From Spongilla lacustris (Eukaryota; Porifera; Demospongiae; Spongillida; Spongillidae): a stretch of 64,000 bases of DNA. The position numbers were made by a program, and so were the translations under genes. The stretch is from the NCBI GenBank assembly GCA_949361645.1, contig OX442422.1, positions 9,002,426 to 9,066,425 of the forward strand, read 5' to 3'. Shown piece after piece: positions 52,210-61,841 of this stretch (positions are counted from its first letter, which is position 1; the number at the start of each line of letters is the position of its first letter). Under the pieces are notes generated by a model. It did no database searches and was not told the origin of the DNA. It was given only the letters and a program-made list of their open reading frames with translations.

Positions 52210-55200
52210 GTACGTCTCCGTATGAATAATACATCCACATATGTTGCGTACGACAACGTGTGTGTGTGTGTGTGGTGTGTGTGTGTGTGCGTGTGTGAGT
52301 GTGTGTGCGTGTGTGTGTGTGCGTGTGTGTGTGTGTGTGTGTGCTCGCGCTACGGCGCACCTTAGTCATTTAATTGCTTCACACATCTACACGTGTACAC
52401 GATGTTGACATGTACATGTAGGATGTACGTGCACACGATTGAAGGCAATAGGCAGCATTTACAGCCCGCTCTTATCAAAAGCCTGTGCGATTCACGCCTC
52501 TCACACGCACAGGCGGCTATACATGCCTTCTCCAAAGACCACGCTTCTATCGGCGACGTCTTGCACAGAGGGGCGAGGCTCCGTCTCGATGCAGCGGGAC
52601 TTACCCTGGTCCTGAGCTCCGCCCAAGAGGAGCTGTACGCCTCCCTCCTTGCCCTCCAGGGGGACGAGGTGGGGAGGATTGAGTCTTTACTTAAGGAGGT
52701 CCCCAGGCCTGACGCCAGCAGTCATGCTCCACTTAAAACACAGATAGGTCAAACCAAGGTATGCATGTGGGCGTGGGTGGTGTGCATGTGGGCGTATGCG
52801 GTATGCCATGTGGGCGAGGGAATCTATACTTTGTACATGTAAGACGATCCCAGATCCAAGGTTGATAACGACTAAATCAACCATTGTGGGTGAGAAAGTC
52901 AACTGTGAACATTTTGTTAAAAAACCTATCAACCTGGGATTCCTCGAAGCCCAGGACTGGATGTGTACATGTATGCTTGTTCTGTTACTCTGTGTATGCA
53001 ATTTATGTACATGTCCACATATCGGTGATTAGAACTGTTGTTTTTGTGTGCACATTTACATAACGTGTTTGATACAACGTGTTTACACATGTACATATAC
53101 TGTACATGTAGGAAGTAAGTACATGTATGTATAATAGGTGTGAATCCACCATGTGAGTCCCTCCATACCCATCCTTCTCCTCCCCATCCCTCTGCTCCTT
53201 CTACCTTCTCCCTACCTACTAGTGTGTACCAGCAATGGCTGCACAAACACACGGAAGTCATGAACAACTAAAGAACTAGTTAGCAAACATCTTACATTCC
53301 ACACTCTCCTATTATTAATAGATACCATACAACATCACCTGTTAATGATGATGTCATCATCATGATGTAACACTTCACACATGCATGCACCTACCTACAC
53401 ACACTGCACACACACACACTCACTGCACATAGCACACACACACCTACACACACACACATGGGCGGTACTAAGCCATAATGTTAATGGAGCTCAATTGGAG
53501 GGGCCCCTCATACCCAGTTTTTATGGGAGGGAGGGGGGCCTCGTGCCCAGTCCTTATGGGAGGGGCCCAATCCTTATGGGAGGGCCCCTCGTGCCCAGTC
53601 CTTGTGGAATAGTCTTTTCTGTGGCACTATCTTCCATGACATGTATGTTAATGTTCACCTCATAGGCCACCATTGACTGCCTCACCCAATGGAAGGAGGA
53701 GCTTGTTGCTATCATCCAGTCCCCAGACCCACTAACTGTTGCCATTTGTAATGATGGCAGTCCATGTAAGGCAGTGGGCGTGTCCTGGTGGCTAATGTAG
53801 TGTGTCATCACCCCCTCACCTGCTCATCCCCTCATCACCTGCTTATCCCCAGGATGGTAGATGTAATGGTTTGCTGTGTGATGTACAGCTGCCCTAGTCG
53901 AAGAATGTTGTTATGTACCTTTTGCTTTACATTACACTCCTCGATTTCCTCCCCCTCCTCCCCCTCCCTCCTCTCCTCCCCCTCCCTCCTCTCCTCCCCC
54001 TCCCTCCTCTCTTCCCCATCCCTCCTCTCCTCCCCCTCCCTCCTCTCTTCCCCATCCCTCCTCTCCTCCCCCTCCCTCCTCTCCTCCCCTACCTTATCTC
54101 TCCTCCCCTCCCTCTTCTCCTCCCCTCCCTCCTCTCTTCCCCCTCCCTCTTCTCCTACCCCTCCCTCTTCTCCTCCCCCTCCCTCCTCTCCTCCCCCTAC
54201 CTTATCTCTCCTCCCTCCTCCCCAGCACTCCCTCCACCCCAGCACAAGGCTCTACACAACAGGGCAGAGGTGTTACTTACTCGATGTCAGGCACTGCTGG
54301 GGCAGCATGAAGAGCTGTGTGGGTCACTGCAGGAGGCCTGGAGGGAAAGGTTCTCCTCCAACCTTGAGGAGTGTGAGAGGTGGCTGAGAGAGGTGTACTC
54401 TCTGATGTGCCTGGAGCCTCATAGGGCTCCCTTAGCATGGTCTGGGGAGGAGACTGGATGGGGAAGAGGAGACAATAAGTGATGAGGAGGGACAAGAAGT
54501 GGACGGGGAGGATGAGGAGGATGGGGAGGAGGAGGAGGAGGATGGACACAAAGATGAGGGGTTGAAAGAAGAAACAAATAAGGAAGATATGGGTGGGGAG
54601 GAGGAGGAGGAAGTGAAATCCGATGAAGACAGAGTGACAGTTAGGGATTTGGAGGTTCTTCCACTGATGCATCTGAAGGAGTGGGAGGTGGTAGATGATA
54701 GCATCACATTCCCGTCATGTGACATCAGCAGTGAACTAAAGGTAAGCTTCCATATCTCATCCACACTTTTCAATTTCTCTTGCTCCTTGCCATCTTACAT
54801 ACCCTCCCTCCCATACTACACTGTACCTTCCCTCCCTCCCTCCTTCATTCCTTATTCCTCCCCCCTCCCCTCCTCCCCTCCCCTCCCCTCCCCTCCCCTC
54901 CCCTCCCCTCCCCTCCCCTCCCCTCCCTCCCAGCAGAAGAGGTACCTAGAGCTAGGAGAGATGCAACATCGTGTGCTGAGTGCAGAGGCTAGCCTTGCCC
55001 TGATGGTGGGCAGCGCCCCTCTGGAGGAGACCTCAGGGCTCAGGGCCACACTGGGGGGCGTGGTGGGGCTCCTGGGTCCCCTGGAGGGGAGGCTGGCCCA
55101 CAGGAGGGCACAGCTAGAGTTTGAGAAGATCCAAAAGGTGTGGCCTTCAGCAAAGGGTGTGGCCTTCAGCAAGGGGTGTGGCCTTCAGCAAGGAGTGTGG

Positions 55201-56567
55201 CCTTCAGCAAGGAGTGTGGCCTTCAGCAAGGGGTGTGGCCTTCAGCAAAGGGTGCGGCCTTCAGCAAAGGGTGTGTGTGGTTGTGATCTGGTGGTACTGA
55301 ATGGAATTTTATTTTACTAATCTCTTGTGAGTATACATGTATGTACATGTGGGCATGTTTGCGTTGAGGTTGGCGAGTGTGTGTGTCTGCAGGGCGTGAA
55401 TTAAGATTGATACCTTTGATGGACTAGATATTTACCTTCTGTGCATGACCCTGCCTCCTGCCCACCTCCATCTTCAGTGCTTCCACTTATGAATTTCTTG
55501 ATCAGTGCCTGATATTATATTCTAATACAAGAGGGCACAAGTCTGTCACTTCATTCCTTCATCATTGCCACCACACTTAAGTTACTTAGACAAAATGTTT
55601 GGAAGCAGATATTATGGTGTGGGGGGAGGGGCATGTACACATTCTCACCATCATGTGCAGTGTAGTGAGGTCTTCCCCCACACCATTAGGATTGCCTCTT
55701 GAAGCTAGAGGGCAGTGCACCAGAACTTGAGGACTTCCACCAATCCTATGTACCTCGGCTAGGTGCCAAGGTGTGCTCCAGACACTCCCCTGCCCAGCAG
55801 TTCAGTGATGTCTGTGTGCGACTGGAGGATGATTGGAGGAACCTCCTCCAAAGGTTGAGGGGATTGGTGGAAGAGATGGCAGTGAAGGTATGTAGGGGAC
55901 AGTGTGGTAGTACTGTGGTGTAGGGGACAGTGTGGTAGTACTGTGGTGTAGGGGACAGTGTGGTGTAGGGGACAGTGTGGTAGTTTGGTGTAGGGGACAG
56001 TGTGGTAGTACTGTGGTGTAGGGGACAGTGTGGTAGTACTGTGGTGTAGGGGACAGTGTGGTAGTACTGTGGTGTAGGGGACAGTGTGGTAGTACTGTGG
56101 TGTAGGGGACAGTGTGGTAGTACTGTGGTGTAGGGGACAGTGTGGTAGTAGTGGGGACAAAGGTATTATACTGTATGGTGCTCAAATGGTCACCATCTCT
56201 TGTTTGATGACTGAACATGCCAAGTAGTAGTGTGTAACAGTTGTAAGGTGGAATGATTTGGCACATGTGTTGGAAGCATACATGTACCTCGTGCTCTTCT
56301 CAGGCACAAACATGGCGTCGTGAGGCAGCTCAGTGTATGCACCAGTACAGGTCCACTAAGGCTCTTCTGGACACAGCGACCTCCAAGATGGCCGACCATG
56401 AGGAGGTCATCAGAAGCTTGAGGCAACACCTGGAGCAGGGAGCCTCTGTCCCGTCATTACACCTCTCTGCCCGCACTCTACTGCTGCTCTTGGCAGCTGT
56501 CATCATCGTAGCAGCTGTTCTGTATCTGGGAACCGCCAAAAGCCCGCCTGCTCATCGGCCATTGTGA
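52075..56567 (+). CDS. Gene K: tail-anchored coiled-coil protein, KASH-like candidate, 8-exon model
   Basis: Exons 52075-52209, 52456-52758, 53666-53765, 54226-54392, 54436-54741, 54934-55137, 55705-55887 and 56304-56567 sum to 1,662 bp, 554 codons with stop. The protein is mostly helical with spectrin-repeat-like segments (for example SAQEELYASLLALQGDEVGR, RLEDDWRNLLQRLRG), an acidic Glu/Asp stretch (about residues 245-300), and one membrane segment at about 524-541 (TLLLLLAAVIIVAAVLYL) followed by only 12 residues, GTAKSPPAHRPL. Cytoplasmic spectrin-like helices plus a C-terminal anchor with a Pro-rich last segment resemble nesprin/KASH proteins of the nuclear envelope; a generic tail-anchored protein is the alternative. 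Start at 52075 is the first in-frame ATG of exon 1; earlier exons cannot be excluded. Confidence 0.6.
52258..52344 (+). repeat. GT microsatellite in gene K intron 1
   Basis: Interrupted (GT)n with GC and GAG variants. Confidence 0.9.
52456..52758 (+). CDS. Gene K exon 2
   Basis: 303 bp, phase 0, acceptor AATAGGCAG, donor AAG|GTATGC. Helical: HLQPALIKSLCDSRLSHAQA, SAQEELYASLLALQGDEVGR, IESLLKEVP. Confidence 0.6.
53666..53765 (+). CDS. Gene K exon 3
   Basis: 100 bp, phase 0 in, phase 1 out; acceptor TTCACCTCATAG, donor CAT|GTAAGG. Encodes ATIDCLTQWKEELVAIIQSP and onward. Confidence 0.55.
53940..54225 (+). repeat. Polypyrimidine minisatellite before exon 4
   Basis: CCCTCCCTCCTCTCCTCC-like units filling the end of intron 3. 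Long Ser/Pro/Leu frames here are artefacts. Confidence 0.88.
54226..54392 (+). CDS. Gene K exon 4
   Basis: 167 bp, phase 1 in (completing Ser), acceptor CTCCTCCCCAG. HKALHNRAEVLLTRCQALLG, LCGSLQEAWRERF, LEECERWLRE, ending at GAG|GTGTAC, phase 0. The frame continues past this donor for 34 codons, but only splicing joins it to the conserved-looking acidic frame of exon 5. Confidence 0.55.
54436..54741 (+). CDS. Gene K exon 5, acidic
   Basis: 306 bp, phase 0, acceptor CTCCCTTAG, donor AAG|GTAAGC. Very rich in Glu and Asp (DGEDEEDGEEEEEDG), then VTVRDLEVLPLMHLKEWEVV. The proposed upstream intron is only 43 bp; a frameshift is the alternative reading. Confidence 0.5.
54843..54932 (+). repeat. CCCCT repeat before exon 6
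   Basis: About 17 CCCCT units forming the pyrimidine tract of the exon 6 acceptor. Confidence 0.88.
54934..55137 (+). CDS. Gene K exon 6
   Basis: 204 bp, phase 0. QKRYLELGEMQHRVLSAEAS, LRATLGGVVGLLGPLEGRLA, HRRAQLEFEKIQK|GTGTGG. Heptad-like helices. Confidence 0.6.
55138..55272 (+). repeat. 19-bp minisatellite at the start of gene K intron 6
   Basis: About seven copies of GTGTGGCCTTCAGCAAAGG, starting exactly at the splice donor, so the donor GTGTGG is itself the first repeat unit. Confidence 0.85.
55387..55610 (-). mobile_element. RT-element remnant in gene K intron 6
   Basis: Matches 1531-1760 (TGCAGGGCGTGAATTAAGAT, AATACAAGAGGGCACAAGT), with small deletions. It marks the upstream limit of homology between blocks 1 and 3. 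Confidence 0.65.
55705..55887 (+). CDS. Gene K exon 7
   Basis: 183 bp, phase 0, acceptor CCTCTTGAAG, donor AAG|GTATGT. APELEDFHQSYVPRLGAKVC, VRLEDDWRNLLQRLRGLVEE. Preserved in copy 1 at 2172-2354. Confidence 0.7.
55890..56150 (+). repeat. 28-bp minisatellite, gene K intron 7
   Basis: About nine copies of the same unit as at 2358 and 37425. Confidence 0.88.
56304..56567 (+). CDS. Gene K exon 8 with membrane anchor
   Basis: 264 bp, phase 0, acceptor CTCTTCTCAG, to TGA. AQTWRREAAQCMHQYRSTKA, ADHEEVIRSLRQHLEQG, then the 18-residue hydrophobic anchor and a 12-residue end with SPPAHRPL. Confidence 0.72.
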   Translation, partial: AQTWRREAAQCMHQYRSTKALLDTATSKMADHEEVIRSLRQHLEQGASVPSLHLSARTLLLLLAAVIIVAAVLYLGTAKSPPAHRPL

Positions 56568-57123
56568 ACACGCTTTCAACTTCATTTCATTTAATCTTTG
56601 TATTTCCGCGCATCTGTTTGATTGTATTTTTGTACCAGTATTCTGATCACTCACCTGCTCTGATTTGATTATTTAAATGTTGTACCATCACAGCACATAC
56701 CAGTATGGCACATACGTACATGTTCTGGTAGAGCTCTATGTTGTTTTAATGTAGCTCCGGTACAACCATTGTAAAAATACACATCAAAGAACAAAGTTTG
56801 CTTCGTGTGGATCAGAGCAAGTAGCGCATGTTACACTGTGCTGCTGCAATACAATCAGCATTTAAAATACCTTGTATCGCCTCATACATGTACTCTGTTT
56901 CATCATTTGCATGAGATTCATAGATTTTTGTAGCCATCGTATAGTGCACGTAATCCGCCACATGAAAGGTAACTTAGTTCTGAAATTAAAGACCGCGTAT
57001 GATCGTCTATTGCGTACGTATACATGTATACGTATACAAGTACCACCGTCAATCTATGATTAACGATGTAACGCCACGTGATTCGCTCACGTGACCCGTT
57101 TCCCCACCCCTTACAATAAATAT
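56568..57123 (+). promoter_or_regulatory. Intergenic region and putative promoter of gene C
   Basis: Homologous to 2912-3449. Two CACGTGA boxes occur (near 57074 and 57090), one in the position shared with genes A and B, and AATAAATAT directly before the ATG. Confidence 0.4.
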
Positions 57124-57154
57124 ATGGCGGGGCCTTCAGATCAGCACCTCCAAG
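57124..57154 (+). CDS. Gene C exon 1 (start codon)
   Basis: MAGPSDQHLQ, donor AAG|GTGAGG; intron of 77 bp as in gene A, with the same internal sequence. Confidence 0.7.
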
Positions 57155-59705
57155 GTGAGGTGATCACGATCGTGATCGCACCCACCACTGTTGAATATAA
57201 GCGTAACTTTTAAGTTTACTCTCTCCGTTAGACCTGCTCGACTCGCCGTGCAGTAATGAACACATGCTTACCGTAGCAGCAAAGTGTACCTTCGACTGGA
57301 GAGTGGTGGGCAGGCGTCTTCTGGTGGATCGTCCCCAGACCGTTGTAGACATTGATCGCGAAGACAAAAGCGAAGAAGTAAAAAGAGACAAAATGTTTGA
57401 GAAGTGGAAGGAGAGTAAAGGGTCACGTGCTACTTATAGAGCCTTGATGAAGGCATTTGAAGAAGTAGGGAATCATCAGGCTGCAGAGATGGTGAAGGAA
57501 TTGGTATCACCAGTAGCCGAAGGTGATAGTAATGTTGTTTGGATACAGTGATCCTTAAATAGAGTGCTCAAATGTTCTACTGTGTACACTAAGCATAGTC
57601 CAGCTATGTAGGGTGGTCCTTCCTTCATATGATGTCATGTCCCCACCCATTCCTTCGTATGATGTCATGGAGTAGTTATGTCCCCACCCCTTCTTTCATA
57701 TTATGTCATGGAGTGGTTATGTCCCCACCCCTTCCTTCATATGATGTCATGGAGTGGTTATGTCCCCACCCCTTCCTTCATATGATGTCATGGAGTAGTT
57801 ATGTCCCCACCCCTTCCTTCATATTATGTCATGGAGTGGTTATGTCCCCACCCCTTCCTTCATATGATGCCATGGAGTGGTTATGTCTCCACCCTTTCCT
57901 TCATATGATGTCATGGAGTAGTTATGTCCCCACCCCTTCCTTCATATGATGTCAGGGAGTGGTTATGTCCCCACCCCTTCCTTTATATGATGTCATGGAG
58001 TGGTTATGTCCCCACCCCTTCCTTCATATGATGTCATGGAGTGGTTATGTCCCCACCCCTTCCTTTATATGATGTCATGGAGTGGTTATGTCCCCACCCC
58101 TTCCTTCATATGATGTCATGGAGTGGTTATGTCCCCACCCCTTCCTTCATATGATGTCATGGAGTGGTTATGTCCCCACCCCTTCCTTCATATGATGTCA
58201 TGGAGTGGTTATGTCCCCACCCCTTCCTTCATATGTTCCCTGTCCTTCCTTTGACCAAGCAGGTACTCAGCAGGCTGAACAAGCTGCATCAGAAGTCCAG
58301 GAAGTGAAGACCTCACAACCACCACCAACAGCTGCAGTAAATGGTAACAAAGTGTTTTTACATGTACCCATATGATTGTGATTGTCCTGATTGTATGACA
58401 TTGCATGGCCCAGACTACGGTATATATTCGAAGAACACTACATCATATAAGCTTCCTATATACCGTATAGCGCAAAGTAGTGGCGGTGGAAAAGTTTGGC
58501 GAATAGTCGTCAGTAGAGGTTTGGCGAAATAAAATTTTGGCGAATGCCAGGTCCCTAATTATTTAAATGCATGTTCGGTGCACGTATTATGTGAGAGGCA
58601 CACATCCCATGAATTGTTTTGAAAATCAAATGTTGTAATGTTGGGTCTTGCTTGAGCTGCTACACTTCCTGCCACTTGTTATGGAATGAAGTACTACAGT
58701 GGAGATTGTGATAGTTGGACGAAATTTTTTTTAATGTTTACTTGAATTTAAAACAATAATCACATGTGATAGTGAAAATCTACAGATTTCCCATGACATT
58801 GAAGTTGTTGAAGATACATGTATGTACATGTATATGAGCTTGTATGTCGTGGTTTGGTTTTACCATTTTACCTTTCAGAAAAACGTTTTACAAAGAACAA
58901 CTGTGGCTGTGGAAAGTGTGACTTCAAAAGACTCATTACCAATGGATGTCCTAATCCACTAAAGCAGCAGTTTTTGTACCTCAACAGTGGTGCACTTACT
59001 CAGAATGAAAAAGACATTTTACTACTAAAGCTTCAAGCTGATGCAGATGGTATAAATCAAAAACATGGTAACATGGTCCTGAAATTTGAAACCTGGATGG
59101 AAGAAAATGTGACTGTTGAGCAATACAGGAAGATCCTTTTAAAGATACCAGGTACTATGAGGAATGATGTACCCATGCTTAAGGACAGACTGAAGGAGAT
59201 TGAGGTGGCTAATTATTTCAACTGCTCAGCAATACTCTCTGGCTACTATACTTGGTTTAATTGTTCTGTTTTGAAACAAGTACTAGAATATGCTAAAACG
59301 TTAACACGCAAAGATCCAACCGACGTTTTGTCAAACCTTCAGTCCTACACAGAGGAGGTGCATAAGTATTGCAAACGGAACATCTTTGAATGTCCCCCAT
59401 CTTCATGTATGTCATCCACAAAGGGCACTACATACTTTATACTAAAACTAGAAAAGCACCAGGTACTTGATGAAAGAACATTCACTGCAGATGAAATTCG
59501 ACTATTTGAAGCAACTTTAATGACATTTTTAAATATTCCAGAGTACATACTCAAGTTACACACATTTGGTGATGGATGTGTGGAGCTGGTGTATTCTGTA
59601 CCACTGTGTATATACTCTGTACTGTTTCCTTTGAATGAAGAACAGTGGAAACATCTTATCACACTTGGTGTGTCAGAGATCATAACAAAGGACTACCGCT
59701 ATAAT
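57124..59705 (+). CDS. Gene C: Death-module protein, 5' four exons (3' end not found)
   Basis: Exons 57124-57154, 57232-57522, 58263-58343 and 58879-59705 sum to 1,230 bp, 410 codons, all in phase: start MAGPSDQHLQ, Death domain (11-107), linker, module (135-410). The donor AAT|GTAAGC is intact, so more exons are expected, but none is seen before the retroelement at 61.85 kb. ANK exons may lie beyond the window or be lost. If the last intron is not removed, a stop comes four codons on. Confidence 0.68.
57232..57522 (+). CDS. Gene C exon 2: Death domain
   Basis: 291 bp, phase 1 in and out; DWRVVGRRLLVDRPQTVVDI, MFEKWKESKGSRATYRALMK. Closest to gene A Death domain 1. Confidence 0.75.
57620..58235 (+). 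repeat. 41-bp minisatellite, gene C
   Basis: About 15 copies of the unit in genes A and B, including shared variants (ATATTATGTCATGG, GGAGTAGTTATG). Confidence 0.9.
58263..58343 (+). CDS. Gene C exon 3: linker
   Basis: 81 bp, phase 1 in and out; Gln/Ala/Glu-rich start (QQAEQAASEVQEV), then TSQPPPTAAVNG, donor GTAACA. Confidence 0.68.
58400..58555. repeat. Dispersed element fragment with TTTGGCGAA motifs
   Basis: TATACCGTATAGCGCAAAG followed by spaced TTTGGCGAA copies (58494-58550). Recurrent motifs suggest a degenerate mobile element end; family not identified. Confidence 0.35.
58696..58795. mobile_element. Solo end of the Tc1/mariner-like inverted-repeat family
   Basis: TACAGTGGAGATTGTGATAG and onward matches the outer end of the 50533-51954 element for about 95 bp. 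Confidence 0.6.
58879..59705 (+). CDS. Gene C exon 4: large Cys-containing module
   Basis: 827 bp, phase 1 in, phase 0 out, about 276 residues. NNCGCGKCDFK, ITNGCPNPL, YYTWFN, CKRNIFECPPS, GCVELVYSVPLCIYSVLFPL. The segment after the CPPSS motif (KLEKHQVLDERTFTADEIRL) differs strongly from genes A and B. Confidence 0.75.
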
Positions 59706-59924
59706 GTAAGCAGCATGTAAGCACTATGTATTTAGATTACCATGTATCACTTACAATACATCTGTGTCATGCATGTGATAGTCTAATCAAATGCACGCAT
59801 TGGCAGATTTTATTTATGTATGGTATGTGCATCAAGGTACTAAACATTTGTGGAAGGCCTTTTGTCAGCAAATAATGCTATGTTATCTTGTATGTCTTTC
59901 TTTGAAGATAGTTTTTATGTCTAC

Positions 59925-60538
59925 ATAATAGTTAGACACTGGATCCCGAAGGTGACAGTGTTTAACTGATTTAGACTATAGCAACACGCATGTTGATATG
60001 TTTACGTACGTACTGTATCGTTAAAATTATATTGCGCATGCGTGGTTTCCGTATCAATGGTAAAAAGTTATATGAAAATTAGTTGACTAGCTCGTTGACA
60101 ACTGAGACTGAGGGTTCAAAAAACTGCTGTCGTGACTCGCAAAGTAGAATGCTAGGACATGTACTCCAATATCAGTCTACCACTTCGAAGATATGGAAAA
60201 TAAGGCTTTTTACTGACATAAAAATAACATTTGTTTAGTTAAGACCTGCCCAGTTCAATAAATGAAATCCGTGAAGACCAACAGTGTTCCTAACTCTGCG
60301 ATTAATTTTCTGTATGTCCGAGCCAGTACTATAAGATCACTCTGGTCCCCAGACCATGGCTATTCTAAGTGCCAGCGGGCGGGTATTCTAAGTGCCAGAG
60401 GGCGGGTATTCTACCGTAGAATACCCGCCCTCTGGCACTTAGAGGACGCGATTACGCTATAACGAGGTCTCTACGAAAAATATTGTACCTGCAATAGACC
60501 AATCAGATTGCGAGATTCCATTATGCTATAGTCTAAAA
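59925..60538. mobile_element. Insertion with central palindrome, absent from gene A
   Basis: The flanks match gene A (10985-11035) but about 610 bp here are extra. It has TTAGAC/GTCTAA-type ends and contains the 27-bp-arm palindrome at 60388-60442. Ends are approximate. Confidence 0.45.
60388..60442. repeat. Near-perfect palindrome, 27-bp arms
   Basis: GTGCCAGAGGGCGGGTATTC and its complement, separated by one base (C at 60415). A third, direct partial copy precedes it at 60361-60387. Confidence 0.8.
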
Positions 60539-60970
60539 ATTTATATTTAAGCTATGAAACACAAGAAAAAGTTTCCCCCATTTTTTCTAGTATTACAGAT
60601 GCCATGGTAGTATAGTTATATAGTGTTTTTTGATTGCATGTAATATGTGGGCGGGCATCAGCTGATTTGAAGCTAGTACGTCATGCACCTTTGCTGATGC
60701 AGATTTTTGTCTTTGGTGAGTGAAATACATCAGTTAGTTATATCTACATTTCCTCCTTCATGGAGTACGTGTGTAACATCCGTTGATACATAATTGATAG
60801 TTAATAATCATACATTAAAGTACATGTAACACATGTCTTTTGGGTGGTTTTTCAAAACATTATATTCCAAAACTATACATGTATATTCTTTTCAAATTTT
60901 GCGGTATCCCTTTTGTGCATGCATTTGTGAAGTTATAACACCTGCTAGTCTAACAGTGCAGGATGTAATA

Positions 60971-61730
60971 CAGGGAATAATTTACTTTTTAAAAATTGCA
61001 TAGCAATTTTGCTCCGCAAAATCGAAATTGATTAGCAACTTGGTTCAGTTGCATCGCAATTCATTCCCGCCGAGATGTGTGATGATTCTTCATTTGAACA
61101 CAAAGCAGAGCTATCCCACAGACACGCCCGTGAGCATTTGGATCGCTTTCAGGCAAACGAGTCAAACGACTACTTCCCCAGTTCCCCAGTCCCCCCCCCC
61201 CCCCCCCTCCACCGTATATACAAAACGAGGTTACCATCACATTTAAAAGTTTTAATATTTGTAGAATTTGTCCACCCATATTGGCATTGTCGCGTACGTG
61301 TTCTGGCATATTCATGTGCAGTACGTATATGTACCACGTAAGTTTGCGCGTAAACGTACGTAATGATTTCAGTGGTAACTTGATAATTCTATTTATATAA
61401 AAATCGCCCCCCCCCCCCCCCCCCCCCTTCCCGAAGCTGGCTGTGTATGCTGCGCGCTCATGCCATTCGTACGCGTACGCAATCGTTAATCGTCGTTGCA
61501 ATCGCGATGTCACGTGAGTGTGGCTGATGCGACGTGTTGCCAGCTTTCTGATTGGAATTCTTTTGTACCATAAATGCACTCTCTTCGCGTAGCATTTACA
61601 CTGAGCAACGTGCCTGCAAACGTGGATTAGATTGCATCACAGTTTTCAGCGACAATGTTTTGAAGTTGTTTCGCATCTTATAAAAACTGCTTCGCAAAAT
61701 GCGATGCGAATCCGGTTAAATTATTCCCTG
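60971..61730. mobile_element. 760-bp transposon-like insertion with TAATA target duplication
   Basis: Ends CAGGGAATAATTTA and TAAATTATTCCCTG are inverted; TAATA flanks both sides (60966-60970, 61731-61735). The matching place in gene A (about 11440-11470) has a single 5-bp site, TTAAA, between the same flanks. Two C-runs and no credible transposase frame. Confidence 0.72.
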
Positions 61731-61841
61731 TAATAGGTGTAATTTATAACCAGGCTTGCAGAGTTCAGATTCTTTCTTGGATTGTTTGGGGATAGGAGCT
61801 GACCAGGATTGATCGCACGTTAGCTCTAATCAAGTGACAGG

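Noticed and set aside
53835..54482. Ser/Pro/Leu-rich and Glu/Arg/Gly-rich frames over the pyrimidine tract
   Set aside because: Low-complexity tract before an acceptor; only the part from 54226 on fits the gene K frame.
61061..61579. 172-codon minus-strand frame inside the 760-bp insertion
   Set aside because: Runs through two G-runs, has no recognisable transposase motif and depends on homopolymer length.
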